A model generated the notes under the pieces. The model did not search any database, was not told the origin of the DNA, and saw only the letters and a program-made list of their open reading frames with translations. From Actinomycetota bacterium (GTDB taxonomy: Bacteria > Actinomycetota > Thermoleophilia > Gaiellales > Gaiellaceae), in assembly GCA_005884575.1 (NCBI GenBank), contig VAWW01000034.1, positions 1 to 52,520 of the forward strand: DNA of 52,520 nt, given 5' to 3'. The position numbers and the translations under genes were made by a program. Within the stretch, counting starts at the first letter, position 1. The number at the start of each line of letters is the position of its first letter. Shown piece by piece: positions 8,640 to 17,841 of the stretch.

Positions 8640-9758
8640 ATGACGACACAGACCCTCACTCACCAACGCATCGCGAACGCCGCACGCGCGGCCGGCCGAC
8701 GTAGCATCAAGGTGCTCGGCCGCCTTCGCGCGCGACTGATCCTCGCCACGATCGTCGCCGTGGCGGCACTCGGAGTCGGCACGGGACTGGCATTCGCGCG
8801 CAGCAGCCCATCGGCGATCGGAACCGGGGTCGTCGTCATCGACACGAAGCTCGGTTACCAGGGCGGCGCTGCGGCGGGCACGGGCATCGTGCTCACCTCG
8901 TCGGGAGAGGTGTTGACGAACAATCACGTGATCGAAGGCGCGACTTCGGTCGAAATCGTGGTACCGGGCTCCACACACCATTACTCCGCGAAGGTCGTGG
9001 GCTACGACAAATCTGCGGACGTGGCCCTCCTCCAGCTCAACGGCGCTTCCAACCTGAGGACCGCCTCGCTCGGCGACTCGTCGAAGGTGACGACCGGCCA
9101 GGCCGTAGAGGCGCTCGGCAACGCAGGCGGCACCGGCACACTGACTTCCGCCTCCGGCACGGTCACCGGCCTCGTCAAGTCGATCACGGTCAGCGACGAC
9201 CAGGGCGGCAGCGAGCGACTGGCCGGACTGATCGAGACCAACGCTCCTCTCCAGCCCGGAGACTCCGGCGGCCCGCTGCTGAACACGAAAGGCCAAGTGA
9301 TCGGGATGGACACCGCCGCCTCGACGGGCTTCACCTTCCAGGCTGCGCACGCGAGCGACTCCTATGCGATTCCGATCGACACTGCGCTCACGCTCGCCAA
9401 GCAGATCGAGTCCGGCAAGGCCTCGACCGCCGTCCACATCGGTCCGACCCCGTTTCTCGGCGTCGAGATCGCCGGCACGGTCGGCAACGGCGGGTTCGGA
9501 GACGGCGGCTACGGTGGGGCTACTCCTGCGGGCGGCCTGATCGCAGGCACCGTCGCCGGTGGACCGGCGGCCTCGGCGGGGCTGACAGCCGGCGATGTGA
9601 TCACTGCGATCAACGGGCGCACCGTCTCCTCGCCGTCGGCGATCACCTCGCTCATCCTCACCAAGAAGCCGGGCGCGAAGCTCAGGGTCACCTACACCGA
9701 TCACTCGGGTACCAGCCACGTGACGACCGTCACCCTCGGAAGCGGTCCGCCGCAGTAA
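8640..9758 (+). CDS. HtrA/DegP-type membrane-anchored serine protease with PDZ domain
   Basis: A 372-residue trypsin-like protease of family S1C. A basic N-terminus and one hydrophobic segment (LILATIVAVAALGVGTGLAF) anchor it with the enzyme outside. The catalytic triad is visible: His96 in TNNHV, Asp127 in SADVALL and Ser209 in PGDSGGP. A C-terminal PDZ domain (about residues 290-372) contains FLGVEI, GGPAASAGLTAGDVI and AINGRTV. A glycine-rich loop interrupts the PDZ start. It likely degrades or refolds damaged envelope proteins. Start fixed by aaggag eight bases upstream. The longer open frame upstream is antisense to the DUF1003 gene. Confidence 0.93.
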   Translation: MTTQTLTHQRIANAARAAGRRSIKVLGRLRARLILATIVAVAALGVGTGLAFARSSPSAIGTGVVVIDTKLGYQGGAAAGTGIVLTSSGEVLTNNHVIEGATSVEIVVPGSTHHYSAKVVGYDKSADVALLQLNGASNLRTASLGDSSKVTTGQAVEALGNAGGTGTLTSASGTVTGLVKSITVSDDQGGSERLAGLIETNAPLQPGDSGGPLLNTKGQVIGMDTAASTGFTFQAAHASDSYAIPIDTALTLAKQIESGKASTAVHIGPTPFLGVEIAGTVGNGGFGDGGYGGATPAGGLIAGTVAGGPAASAGLTAGDVITAINGRTVSSPSAITSLILTKKPGAKLRVTYTDHSGTSHVTTVTLGSGPPQ

Positions 9759-9916
9759 CCGGGCGCGCCTAATCGAGCGCCGAGTCGTGGTGGCTACCCG
9801 GTAGTTCGAATTTGGGGGCTCGCACAACGCACAAGATTGATGGTGGCCCTGGTGACGCACGAGGACTGCGCGGCGATCCTTCCGGCGCCATCGCAATTCG
9901 AACAGGGAGCCACCAG

Positions 9917-11368
9917 ATGTCCTTCAACTCGTATCTACGCCCACGCATCCTGCTTGCCGCCGCCGCGGCTCTTGTCGCGGGCGCCGCCGTTTGGCTGGCG
10001 GTCGCGAACGGGAACGCCGGGGCGGCGGCCAATGCCGGCTCGACCGGCACGACCACCACGGCCGCGGCACCCGCTGAACCGGCGGCCGGTACGTCCAACA
10101 CGAACCTGTACCCGTTCGGCGCTCCGAGCGGCGGCGTCTCTGTCAAGGTCCCGCCGCCTCCGACCGAGCCGACGCTGTCGCCGACGTACACGACGAAGAC
10201 GACGACACGCCTCTACGGCGCGAATCCCTACGAGGAGGCGGTCTCGGTCACGCAGCACATCTGGCCGGCCGTCGTCCCCTTGAACAACCCGGCCGAGAAC
10301 AACAACGATCCGGACCGCCCGTGGGGCGTCACGCTCGTCACCCCTGACGATCCGCTGACGGCGATCACGGCGACGCCGCTGATCCACTTCCCGGACGACG
10401 CGCCGATCCTCTACGTCACGAGCAGCGGCATCCCGGACGTCACGCTCAACGAGCTGAAGCGGCTCGGCGACACCGGGATCTCGCGGTTCAACAACGTCGA
10501 CGCGTTCCTCGTCGGCGCGGCCGCGAACAGCGGCGTCGAGAACCAGCTCAAGTCGATCGGCCTGAAGTACGTGACGGTCACGGGCGGGGATGCCCCGACG
10601 CTGGCCGACAACGTCGACAAGCTGTACGGGTCGATCGAGGACCCCGACACGGGCGTGCCCACGATGCCCGGTTACAACACCGCGATCGGCTCGATGGACG
10701 GGAAGGACTGGCAGTACCTACTCCCGGCCACGCACTGGGTCGCCCACATGCCGACGGGGCTCCTCTGGGTGCACACGGACTCGGTGCCGCAGCCCACGAT
10801 CGACGCGCTGAAGCGCCGCGGCGGGATGGGGAACATCTACCTGTTCGGTGGTCCCAAGCAGATCTCGCCGGCAGTGGCGAAGCAACTCTCGCAGTACGGG
10901 AGGATCGTGCGGGTCACGAACGACGATCCGGTCGCCTTCAACGCTCCTCCGGTGGACTCGCCCGAGGCCACCGCGATCGCGTTCGCGAAGATGTACGACC
11001 CGATGGGCATGTTCGGCTGGAAGATCACCGGCCCCGGCCACGGCTTCTCGCTGGTCAACGTCAACGACTGGCAGGCCGCGGTCGCGTCGGCGCCGCTCTC
11101 GCACCTTGGCTTCCACGCGCCGTTGATCCTCACGAGCAGCGCAACGACGCTGACGTCCGACCTGGACGGATTCTTCACGTCCGTCTCGCCGTTCTTCCTG
11201 GACTCGCCGGCGGACGGCCCGTACAACATGACCTACGTGATCGGCAACTGGGACCAGATCAGCTGGGACCAGCAGGCGCGGGTGGACTACATCTCCGAGA
11301 TGCACAACCGCCGCGTCGTCGGCAGCAACACCGGCAGCAGCTACGCCGACAGCCAGCCGGGCGCATAA
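9917..11368 (+). CDS. Secreted protein with cell-wall-binding repeat 2-like domains
   Basis: A 483-residue exported protein. It starts with a signal peptide (RPRILLAAAAALVAGAAVWLA), followed by a Thr/Ala-rich and then Pro-rich linker. The rest contains repeats like those of the cell-wall-binding repeat 2 family: ILYVTSSGIPDVTLNELKRLG, NIYLFGGPKQISPAVAKQL and APLILTSSATTL, with GPYNMTYVIGNW near the end. The family binds anionic wall polymers or acts as a surface adhesin scaffold. The exact role here is unknown. Start chosen at ATG after gggagccaccag. A 16-bp perfect hairpin follows the gene. Confidence 0.75.
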   Translation: MSFNSYLRPRILLAAAAALVAGAAVWLAVANGNAGAAANAGSTGTTTTAAAPAEPAAGTSNTNLYPFGAPSGGVSVKVPPPPTEPTLSPTYTTKTTTRLYGANPYEEAVSVTQHIWPAVVPLNNPAENNNDPDRPWGVTLVTPDDPLTAITATPLIHFPDDAPILYVTSSGIPDVTLNELKRLGDTGISRFNNVDAFLVGAAANSGVENQLKSIGLKYVTVTGGDAPTLADNVDKLYGSIEDPDTGVPTMPGYNTAIGSMDGKDWQYLLPATHWVAHMPTGLLWVHTDSVPQPTIDALKRRGGMGNIYLFGGPKQISPAVAKQLSQYGRIVRVTNDDPVAFNAPPVDSPEATAIAFAKMYDPMGMFGWKITGPGHGFSLVNVNDWQAAVASAPLSHLGFHAPLILTSSATTLTSDLDGFFTSVSPFFLDSPADGPYNMTYVIGNWDQISWDQQARVDYISEMHNRRVVGSNTGSSYADSQPGA

Positions 11369-11382
11369 ACGCACCCACCACT

Positions 11383-11418
11383 GCTCGAGCCGGGTCGCCT
11401 ACGCGACCCGGCTCGAGC
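11383..11418 (+). terminator. Strong hairpin terminator after cell-wall-binding protein
   Basis: A perfect 16-bp stem (gctcgagccgggtcgc and its complement) around loop ctac lies 15 bases after the stop codon. It ends 18 bases before the next start codon, so it could also attenuate transcription of the next gene. Confidence 0.75.
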
Positions 11419-11436
11419 AAACGAAGGGCAACCGAA

Positions 11437-12525
11437 ATGAACACACTTTCCCTTACCCACAGCGTTCGCAGCATCGTCACCCGCCGCCATCTCCAGATCG
11501 CGCTGGGATTGGTGTGGCTGCTGGACGGCGCGCTGCAGCTCCAGCCCTTCATGCTTGGAACCGGCTTCGCGACGCAGGGCATCGCCCCGCTCGCGGCCGG
11601 ACAGCCCCACTTCGTCGCCGGCCCGATCCGCTGGGCCGCGAGCCTGATCGCGGCGCACCCGGTCGCGTTGGACGTGCCCTTCGCGGCGATCCAGCTGCTG
11701 ATCGGGCTCGGGCTGCTCGTCCCGCGCACCGCGAAGCTCGCGCTCGCCGCCTCGCTCCCGTGGGCGCTCGGGGTGTGGTTCTTCGGCGAGGGCCTATCCG
11801 GGCTCGCAAGCGGCCACACGAGCCTGCTGACCGGCGCGCCCGGAGCCGCGCTCCTCTACGGCGTGCTCGCACTCGCGGCATGGCCGCGGCGCGATCCCTC
11901 GCACGAAGCGCCCGCGCGCTGGTTGCCGCTCGCCTGGGCGGTGCTGTGGGTCGGCGCGGCGATCTTCCAAGCGCTTCCGGGCCAGAACACCGGCGCAGCG
12001 GTCGCGGGTGCGATACCGCAGGGCGCTCCCGGCTGGGTCGGCCGACTCGACGCGTCGGTCGCCGGTTGGACGACGCACCACGGAACGGCGGTCGTCGTCG
12101 CGCTGGTCGTCGCCGAGGCGCTGATCGGGCTCGCCGCCCTCCACCGGAGGAGCCGCGGCCCCGCCCTCGCGGCCGGCTTCGTGCTCGCGCTCGCGATCTG
12201 GGTCGTCGCGCAGGACCTCGGCCAGCTCTACAGCGGCCAAGCAACCGACCCGAACACCGCGCCGCTCGTCGCGCTGATGGCGATCGCGCTCCTTCGGGGC
12301 CGTCGCACCGGCGCGGTGGCGCTGGCGCGCGCCCGCCGTTCAGTCGTTTTCAGTGATTTCAAGAGCGTGCGGCTCATGCCGCGTCTACCTGTCCGCCTGC
12401 GTGCTGTCGGGAGCCGCAAAGCTATGCACGCTCGGTTGCCAGGTCGCGCTGCCGCTCGCGTATCCGAAGCACGGCGCGGGTCCATGCGGGCATCCACCAG
12501 TTCGCGTTGCCGAGCAGGCGCATGA
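11437..12525 (+). CDS. Conserved polytopic membrane protein, C-terminus probably aberrant
   Basis: An integral membrane protein of about 300 genuine residues with eight or so hydrophobic segments. It begins RRHLQIALGLVWLLDGALQL, followed by FATQGIAPLAAGQ and SLPWALGVWFFGEGL, a conserved actinobacterial family with no known function. Similarity to a membrane protein ends near 12345 (ALLRGRRTGAVAL). The last 60 residues are Arg/Ser-rich and the last 100 bases are antisense to the end of the MMPL gene, so the native stop has probably been lost at a junction in 12345-12421. The gene follows a hairpin by 18 bases. Confidence 0.7.
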   Translation: MNTLSLTHSVRSIVTRRHLQIALGLVWLLDGALQLQPFMLGTGFATQGIAPLAAGQPHFVAGPIRWAASLIAAHPVALDVPFAAIQLLIGLGLLVPRTAKLALAASLPWALGVWFFGEGLSGLASGHTSLLTGAPGAALLYGVLALAAWPRRDPSHEAPARWLPLAWAVLWVGAAIFQALPGQNTGAAVAGAIPQGAPGWVGRLDASVAGWTTHHGTAVVVALVVAEALIGLAALHRRSRGPALAAGFVLALAIWVVAQDLGQLYSGQATDPNTAPLVALMAIALLRGRRTGAVALARARRSVVFSDFKSVRLMPRLPVRLRAVGSRKAMHARLPGRAAARVSEARRGSMRASTSSRCRAGA

Positions 12526-13525
12526 GCGCAGGCACGAGCAGGGCGCGGATCACGGTCGCGTCGAAGATGATCCCGGCGGCCAGGCCGATCGCGAGCTCCT
12601 TGACCTCGAAGCCGGGACTCGACGAAAGCACGAGAAACGCGAACATGAGGATCAGCGCGGCGCTGGTGACGAGCTTGCCCGTTCGTGCGAGCCCGAGCTC
12701 GATCGCGCGCTCGGTCGATCCTGTCTCGTCGTAGGCCTCGCGCATGCGCGTGAGCATGAACACCTCGTAGTCCATCGAGAGGCCGTAGAGGAACGCGAAG
12801 ATCATCAGCGGGATCCAGGCGTTGATCGCATGGACCGCGTCGATGTTCCAGAGCGAGGAGCCGTGGCCGTTCTGGAAGATGAAGACGACGATCCCGAACG
12901 CCGCGGCGAGCGAGACGAGGTTCAGCAGCGCCGCCTTGAACGCGAGCACGATCGAGCGGAACGCGCGCGCGAGCAGGATCAGCGTCAGCACGATCACGAA
13001 GGCGAGCACGTACGGGAAGTTGCCGTAGACCGCGTGCACGAAGTCGCGGTCGGCCGCAGCGGTGCCGCCGAGCGTTCCCTTGGTCTGCTCGAGCGCGCGA
13101 TGGACGTGGTCGATGGTGTGCTGAATGCCGCCCGCGGCGTCGTCGACAGCGGGGAACGTCTCGACGATGGAGTCGCCGCCGCTTCGCCAGTCCGCCGGCG
13201 CCGCCGCGCCGGCGATGCCCGGAACTGTCCGCAGCTTCGCGGCGATCGGCGCGGCGTCGGCGCCGCCCTCGACCAGCACGTCGAACGGCTTCATCACGCC
13301 GGGCGTGATGCCGGCGACCGCCAGCTGGCCGCGGCCTGCGATCGCGTCGCCCGCGCCGGGGAAGGACTTCAGCTGCGCCTCGTTCGGATTCAGCTGCGTT
13401 CCGATCGTCGCGAACACGGCCACGATCACGATCCCGGCGAGCGCGACCGGGAGCGGCCGCTGGTTCACGAAGCGCGCCCAGCGGCCCCAGGCCCCCTCCT
13501 CCGGGTGCCCGCGGTCGATCAAGCG
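12422..13525 (-). pseudogene. 5'-truncated MMPL/RND family transporter (C-terminal half)
   Basis: The minus strand encodes the second half of an MMPL-type RND exporter, which normally has about 700 residues: the helix PLPVALAGIVIVAVFATI, a periplasmic loop with FDVLVEGGADAAPIAAKL, then a five-helix bundle including LILLARAFRSIVLAFKA, the conserved FLYGLSMDYEVFMLTRMRE, and AALILMFAFLVLSSSPGF. The natural stop is present at 12422-12424. At about 13525 similarity ends in LIDRGHPEEGAWGRW, and beyond that the open frame is antisense to a histidine kinase. The first half is absent, so no functional pump is expected unless the sequence join is artificial. Confidence 0.75.
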
Positions 13526-14525
13526 CTGGGAAGCACTCTGCCTTGCTCTCTGGTGGCGGCGACGCTGGCCGTTCGCCCTCGGGCTGGCCTCGCTCCCGAT
13601 CCTGGTCATCTCGTCGTCCGCCGGACCGGCCGGCCTGATCATCCTGTTCACCGTCGCCGCCTACCGTCGCTGGCAGCTGGCCCTCCTCGTCGCCGCTCTG
13701 CAGCTCACGCTGCTGCCGGTCGCGCGCGCCGTGCACCCCGGAGGCGACTCGCTGACGGCGTACTACCTCGGCGGCACCCTGGGCACAGCGGCGATCGTCG
13801 CGTGGGGGATGTTCCTCCGCGCGCGCCGCCAGTCGCGGCGGGAGCGCGTACGCCACGCCGAGGCGGAGCAACAGCTGCGTCTCGAGCAGGTCCGCTATGC
13901 CGAGCGAACGCGCATCGCGCGCGAGATGCACGACGTGCTGGCCCACCGAATCTCGTTGCTGAGCCTCCATGCCGGCGCGCTGGAGTTCCGCCCCGATGCG
14001 CCGCCCGAGGAGGTCGCGCGCGCGGCCGCCGTGATCCGCGCCAGCGCGCATCAGGCACTCGAAGATCTGCGCGCCGTGATCGGGGTCCTGCGTGACGGCG
14101 CCGACGGCGAGGCCCCGCAGCCGCCCCAGCCGACGCTCGCGGCGCTGCCCGGACTGCTGGAGGAGTCACGCGCCGCGGGCATGCGGCTGCACGCCGACGT
14201 GCGCGTTGCCGACGTGGCGGCCGTCCCGGACTCGGTCGGGCGCCACGCACTGCGGATCGTCCAGGAGGCCCTGACGAACGCGCGCAAGCATGCGGCATCG
14301 GCCCCGGTCGACCTGCGCGTCGAGGGAGCGCCGGGGGAAGGGCTGGCGATCGAGGTGTGCAACCCGGCGCCGGTCCTGGCCGCCGGCGAATCGGAGATTC
14401 CCGGCTCGGGGACCGGGCTCGCCGGCCTGGCCGAGCGCGCCGCGCTCTCCGGCGGCCACCTCGAGCACGGACTCGACGAGGACGGCGAGTTCCGCCTTCG
14501 GGCCTGGTTGCCGTGGCCGGAGTAA
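13526..14525 (+). CDS. Sensor histidine kinase (HisKA_3 type), 5'-truncated
   Basis: Membrane histidine kinase of the NarL-partner class. Present: two or three N-terminal membrane helices (WPFALGLASLPILVIS; GLIILFTVAAYRRWQLALLV), a basic coiled region, the dimerization box AREMHDVLAHRISLLSLH with phospho-acceptor His, the N-box VQEALTNARKHA and the G-box GSGTGLAGLAERA. The first membrane segment and start codon are missing: sequence before about 13525 is antisense MMPL, although the frame stays open to 13125. It overlaps the response regulator start by 13 bases, showing a coupled two-component pair. As assembled it may be silent or start aberrantly. Confidence 0.8.
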
Positions 14526-15181
14526 GCGAGCGGATCCGCGTGCTGGTCGTCGACGACGACGCGCTCGTCCGCGCCGGCCTCGCGATGCTCCTCGCCGGCG
14601 CCGAGGAGATCGCGATCGTCGGCGAGGCGGCTGACGGCAGCGAGGTCGCGCACGCGGTGGCCGAGCACGAGCCCGACGTCGTGCTGATGGACATCCGGAT
14701 GCCCGGGATGGACGGCCTGGCCGCCACGGAGTTGCTGCGCGCGGGGGAGGACCCGCCCGAGGTCATCGTCCTCACGACGTTCGAGGCCGACGACGACGTC
14801 CTGCGCGCTTTGCGGGCCGGCGCCAGCGGCTTCCTGCTCAAGGACACGCGGCCGGCCGACATCGTCCACGCGGTTCGGGCCGTCGCTGCCGGCGAGCCCA
14901 TGCTTTCTCCGACCGTCACGCGCCGGCTGATCGGCCACGTCACCCACGCCGGCATCGGCGAGCGACAGCGCCACGCCCGCGAGCAGCTCGACCGCCTCAC
15001 CGAGCGCGAGCGCGAGGTCGCCGTCGCAATCGGGCTGGGGAAGTCCAACGCCGAGATCAGCCGCGAGCTCTACATGAGCGTCGCGACGGTCAAGGCACAC
15101 GTCTCGCGCGTGCTCGAGAAGCTCGAGTTCAACAACCGCGTCCAGATCGCCCTGCTCGCCCACGACGCCGGCGAGGCCTAA
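14513..15181 (+). CDS. NarL/FixJ-family response regulator
   Basis: A 222-residue DNA-binding response regulator. The receiver domain holds VLVVDDDALVRAGLAM (acid pocket), VVLMDIRMPGMDG with the phospho-acceptor Asp, IVLTTFEADD and FLLKDTRP with the conserved Lys. The C-terminal LuxR-type HTH reads LTEREREVAVAIG and NAEISRELYMSVATVKAHVSRVLEKL. All key residues are present. The GTG start at 14513 overlaps the end of the kinase, so the two are translationally coupled and the kinase is the expected partner. The target genes are unknown. The damaged MMPL exporter beside it is one candidate by proximity. Confidence 0.92.
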   Translation: MAGVSERIRVLVVDDDALVRAGLAMLLAGAEEIAIVGEAADGSEVAHAVAEHEPDVVLMDIRMPGMDGLAATELLRAGEDPPEVIVLTTFEADDDVLRALRAGASGFLLKDTRPADIVHAVRAVAAGEPMLSPTVTRRLIGHVTHAGIGERQRHAREQLDRLTEREREVAVAIGLGKSNAEISRELYMSVATVKAHVSRVLEKLEFNNRVQIALLAHDAGEA

Positions 15182-15262
15182 CGGGAGCGTTGCGACCGGG
15201 TAGGGGAAGGACCACGACGTTCGGCCAGTAGCCGCGCCCGGCCGGCTCTGCGAGTCTCCGTC

Positions 15263-15904
15263 ATGCGGCGGGGACCGGGCTCGCGGCCAGACGTGCTCGT
15301 ATGGGCGGCGGCGGCCACTCTTGCCGTCGCGGCGACGACGGCGCAGCTGGTCGATTTCGGCGTCTATCGCCAGCGCCTGAAGCTGCTCGACATGATGACG
15401 CACCGGAGCATCTTCGGAATCGCGAGCCTCGCCGTACTCGCGATCGCCGCGTTCTCCTGCGCGCTGCTCACGCTCGGCGAGCGCGGTCACCGGACGAGGT
15501 TCGCCTTACTCGGGGCTCTCCTCGCGGCGCTTCTCGCGCTTCGGGTCGCCCAACCTCCGCACGTGCTGCTACTCGCGCTCCCGGCGAACGCAGCTGCGCT
15601 GGCGCTTCTGTGGACCGCGCCGCTTCCGGAGTCGGCCCGGCGCGTGCTCCGGGACGGCTGCGTCGTCTTGGCGTTCGGCGTCCACGCAATCGGCGGGCTC
15701 CTCGTGCCGCTCGTGTCAGCGTTCGGTCGCGCCCGCGTCGCAGCGAAGCCCGCTGGCCGGCCGCGGGTTCCCGAAGTTGTCGGTAGCCGGGCAGCCCGGT
15801 CGACGGCGACGCGCTTGCTCTGGAGCTGGTGTCGTGAATCCCGAGCCGGGGGCTTCTCAGACGGCCCGAACCGACCTATGCTGTATGCGGAGATAATGCG
15901 GTAA
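15263..15904 (+). CDS. Hypothetical polytopic membrane protein
   Basis: A 213-residue protein of no family I recognise. Four hydrophobic segments are visible: VLVWAAAATLAVAATTAQLV, SIFGIASLAVLAIAAFSCALL, FALLGALLAALLALRVA with ALPANAAALALLW, and VVLAFGVHAIGGLLVPLV. The loop after TM1 reads YRQRLKLLDMMTHRSIFG. The last 50 residues are polar and low-complexity and may follow a lost stop. It lies between a NarL-type regulator and an atypical regulator, all on the plus strand. Confidence 0.55.
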   Translation: MRRGPGSRPDVLVWAAAATLAVAATTAQLVDFGVYRQRLKLLDMMTHRSIFGIASLAVLAIAAFSCALLTLGERGHRTRFALLGALLAALLALRVAQPPHVLLLALPANAAALALLWTAPLPESARRVLRDGCVVLAFGVHAIGGLLVPLVSAFGRARVAAKPAGRPRVPEVVGSRAARSTATRLLWSWCRESRAGGFSDGPNRPMLYAEIMR

Positions 15905-15945
15905 TGCGGCCGCGAATCGAAAGGCCGCGCTAAGGGAGAGCGAAT

Positions 15946-16659
15946 ATGAGTGACGGCGCCCGGCGGACCGTTGTCCTCGTCGACCAACATCCGCTGTGGA
16001 CTGCAGCGGTGGAACGAATCGTAGGAGGCCTCGGCATGGAGGTCCTCGGCAGGACGGCGTCCTCGAGTGCGGCGCTGGAGCTCCTGCAGCAGCACGAGTG
16101 CGACGTCCTGGTCACGGACATCACGATGCCCTCGGGCGAGCCGAACGGGATCGAGCTGACGGCCAAGGCGGTCGCGCGCGTCCCATCGCTCAAGGTGATC
16201 GTCCTAACGAGCGACGACGATCCGAGGCAGATCGACGCCGCGTTCCGAGCCGGCGCCGTCGCCTACGTCGTCAAGACCGCGGCCGCCGAGCTGCGTGCGG
16301 TGATCCAGCAGGTCTTCAGCGACTCGATCTTCCTGCCGTCGCTCCTTCCGGCTCCGGCCGCGGAGGCGACGACGACGGCACCGCCGCCCCGCGCGATTCC
16401 CGTCGTTCCCACCGGCGCGCAGAAGATCGGCGGCATCGACCTGACCCCGCGTGAGGTGGAGATCCTCCAGCTCGTCGCGCAGGGGCTGTCGAACGCCGAG
16501 CTCGCGGACCGCCTCTGGGTCAGCGAGCAGACAGTGAAGTTCCATCTCTCGAACGTGTACCGGAAGCTGCACGTCGAGAGCCGCGCGAAGGCGAGCCGCT
16601 GGGCTGCAGTGCATGGGCTGCTCGCGCACGAGGCCCGGGACTCGGCGTCGCCCGCCTGA
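15946..16659 (+). CDS. LuxR-type response regulator with altered acidic pocket
   Basis: A 237-residue regulator. The receiver retains the phospho-acceptor Asp (VLVTDITMPSG), Thr/Ser (VIVLTSDDD) and Lys (AYVVKTAA), but the N-terminal acidic pair that binds magnesium reads VLVDQHPLW, with Gln in the second position. A Pro/Thr-rich linker follows. The C-terminal HTH reads LTPREVEILQLVAQG and NAELADRLWVSEQTVKFHLSNVYRKL. A Shine-Dalgarno-like agggagag precedes the ATG. It is closely related in layout to the gene at 17104-17841 on the other strand, so they may be ancient paralogues. No kinase is adjacent in an operon, so it may be an orphan regulator or a low-affinity phospho-receiver. Confidence 0.88.
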   Translation: MSDGARRTVVLVDQHPLWTAAVERIVGGLGMEVLGRTASSSAALELLQQHECDVLVTDITMPSGEPNGIELTAKAVARVPSLKVIVLTSDDDPRQIDAAFRAGAVAYVVKTAAAELRAVIQQVFSDSIFLPSLLPAPAAEATTTAPPPRAIPVVPTGAQKIGGIDLTPREVEILQLVAQGLSNAELADRLWVSEQTVKFHLSNVYRKLHVESRAKASRWAAVHGLLAHEARDSASPA

Positions 16660-17029
16660 CGGGCCCGCCCGGCCGGCGTGGCAGCGAGCCGAGGCCGACC
16701 AGGACGCCGAGGAGCTCGCGCAACCCGGCCGAAGGCGCGTAGGCGTGCGCGGTCGTCGCGCCGTCGCCGTCCCCGTCACCGCGGGAATTCAGCAGGACGA
16801 GGACGAGCGACGGGTCACGCTCGAGCAGCTCGCGTGCGGCCTCGAAGCCGCCCGGCCGCGGCGCCGACATCACGATCAGGTCGACCGGCCCGGCCGAGAT
16901 GAACGCGCACGCTTCCGCCTCGTCGGGCACCTCGCCGACGACGTGAACGTGCACCCCGAGCGCCGCGCGCAGTGTCGCCCGGAAGGACGGATCCCCGTCG
17001 ATGATGAGAGCACGTGCCCGTTGCAGCAT
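16520..17029 (-). CDS. Degenerate receiver-domain protein
   Basis: The first 115 or so residues fold like a response-regulator receiver: ALIIDGDPSFRATLRAAL at the N-terminus, then CAFISAGPVDLIVMSAPRPGG where the phospho-acceptor Asp is replaced (Met-Ser), and no recognisable conserved Lys later. The product would be a pseudo-receiver. The C-terminal 45 residues are Arg/Pro-rich and antisense to the 3' end of the convergent regulator, so the native end may be lost. It is placed head to tail with another atypical regulator at 17104-17841 on the same strand. Possibly a phosphorylation-independent modulator, possibly a decaying gene. Confidence 0.5.
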   Translation of the reverse strand: MLQRARALIIDGDPSFRATLRAALGVHVHVVGEVPDEAEACAFISAGPVDLIVMSAPRPGGFEAARELLERDPSLVLVLLNSRGDGDGDGATTAHAYAPSAGLRELLGVLVGLGSLPRRPGGPVRRATPSPGPRARAAHALQPSGSPSRGSRRAASGTRSRDGTSLSAR

Positions 17030-17103
17030 CGGGACTCACAGTCACAGGTTGCTCGGCCTCCGTCAACTGGCCGCCGGGCTGGTACAGGTAGACCCAGGAA
17101 GGC

Positions 17104-17841
17104 CTACGCGACGGAGTTCTGCGGGGATCTCGTCTCCGTCGCCTCGAGCGACGAGACGCCGTGGAGCTCCGCCCAGCGCGCAGCCGCCGTGCGGTTCTGT
17201 ACGCCGATCTTCCGGTAGACGTTCGAGAGGTGGAACTTCACCGTCTGCTCGGCCAGCCAGAGCTTGCGGCCAATCACCGCGTTCGAGTGGCCTTCGGCGA
17301 CGAGCTGCAGGATCTCGAGCTCGCGCCGTGTCAGCGACTCGTTGTCGGACGCGGGCGGAAGCGACCTCGCGACGTGGATCGCCGTCGTCTGCGCGAGCCG
17401 GAGCGCCGCACCGATGTCGCTCTTGTTCGCCGTCTTCACGACGAACGCGGCGGCGCCGGCTGCGAACGCGCCCCGCACGGTCTCGGCGTCGCCGGACTCC
17501 GAGAACGCGATCACGGTGAGCTGCGGATCGAGAGCCACCGCTTCGCCGATCACCCGCAGCCAGTTCGACTCGCCGTCGCGGACAGCCGGGTCGAGCACGA
17601 AGTACCGCGGCGCGAGCCGCGCAATCGCGTCGAGGGCCTCCTGGGGAACCGTTGTCGCCGCAGCGACGCTCATACCCATCTCGTCAAGGACCTCGCGAAC
17701 CGAATCCAGCCAGATCGGGTGCAGGTCCAGCAGCACGATCTTCCCGTGCCGTTCCTCCAAAGCAGCCTCCCGCAGTGCGCCCTGGTCTCCAGACAATCTT
17801 CCCGGACGTTGTATGGATATGTACAAGGGCGGAGCCTCCAC
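17104..17841 (-). CDS. LuxR-type response regulator with atypical receiver
   Basis: A protein of up to 245 residues. The receiver begins KIVLLDLHPIWLDSVREVL (only one acidic residue of the usual pair), keeps an Asp at the phospho-site (RYFVLDPAVRDGE, without the usual MPG turn), Ser in VIAFSESGD and Lys in AFVVKTANKS. The C-terminal HTH reads LTRRELEILQLVAEG and NAVIGRKLWLAEQTVKFHLSNVYRKIG. The HTH is nearly the same as that of the regulator at 15946, implying similar DNA targets. The ATG at 17841 gives a 30-residue N-terminal extension. A later GTG or TTG start near residue 29 is possible. Confidence 0.85.
   Translation of the reverse strand: MEAPPLYISIQRPGRLSGDQGALREAALEERHGKIVLLDLHPIWLDSVREVLDEMGMSVAAATTVPQEALDAIARLAPRYFVLDPAVRDGESNWLRVIGEAVALDPQLTVIAFSESGDAETVRGAFAAGAAAFVVKTANKSDIGAALRLAQTTAIHVARSLPPASDNESLTRRELEILQLVAEGHSNAVIGRKLWLAEQTVKFHLSNVYRKIGVQNRTAAARWAELHGVSSLEATETRSPQNSVA

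Noticed and set aside
12228-14095. Long alternative frames on both strands over the MMPL/kinase junction
   Set aside because: Arg/Ala-rich translations without domains; shadows of the MMPL and kinase genes.
15263-15904. Membrane protein as third component of the kinase/regulator pair
   Set aside because: It is 81 bases downstream with no sensor-like or anti-sigma features. A link is not supported beyond proximity.
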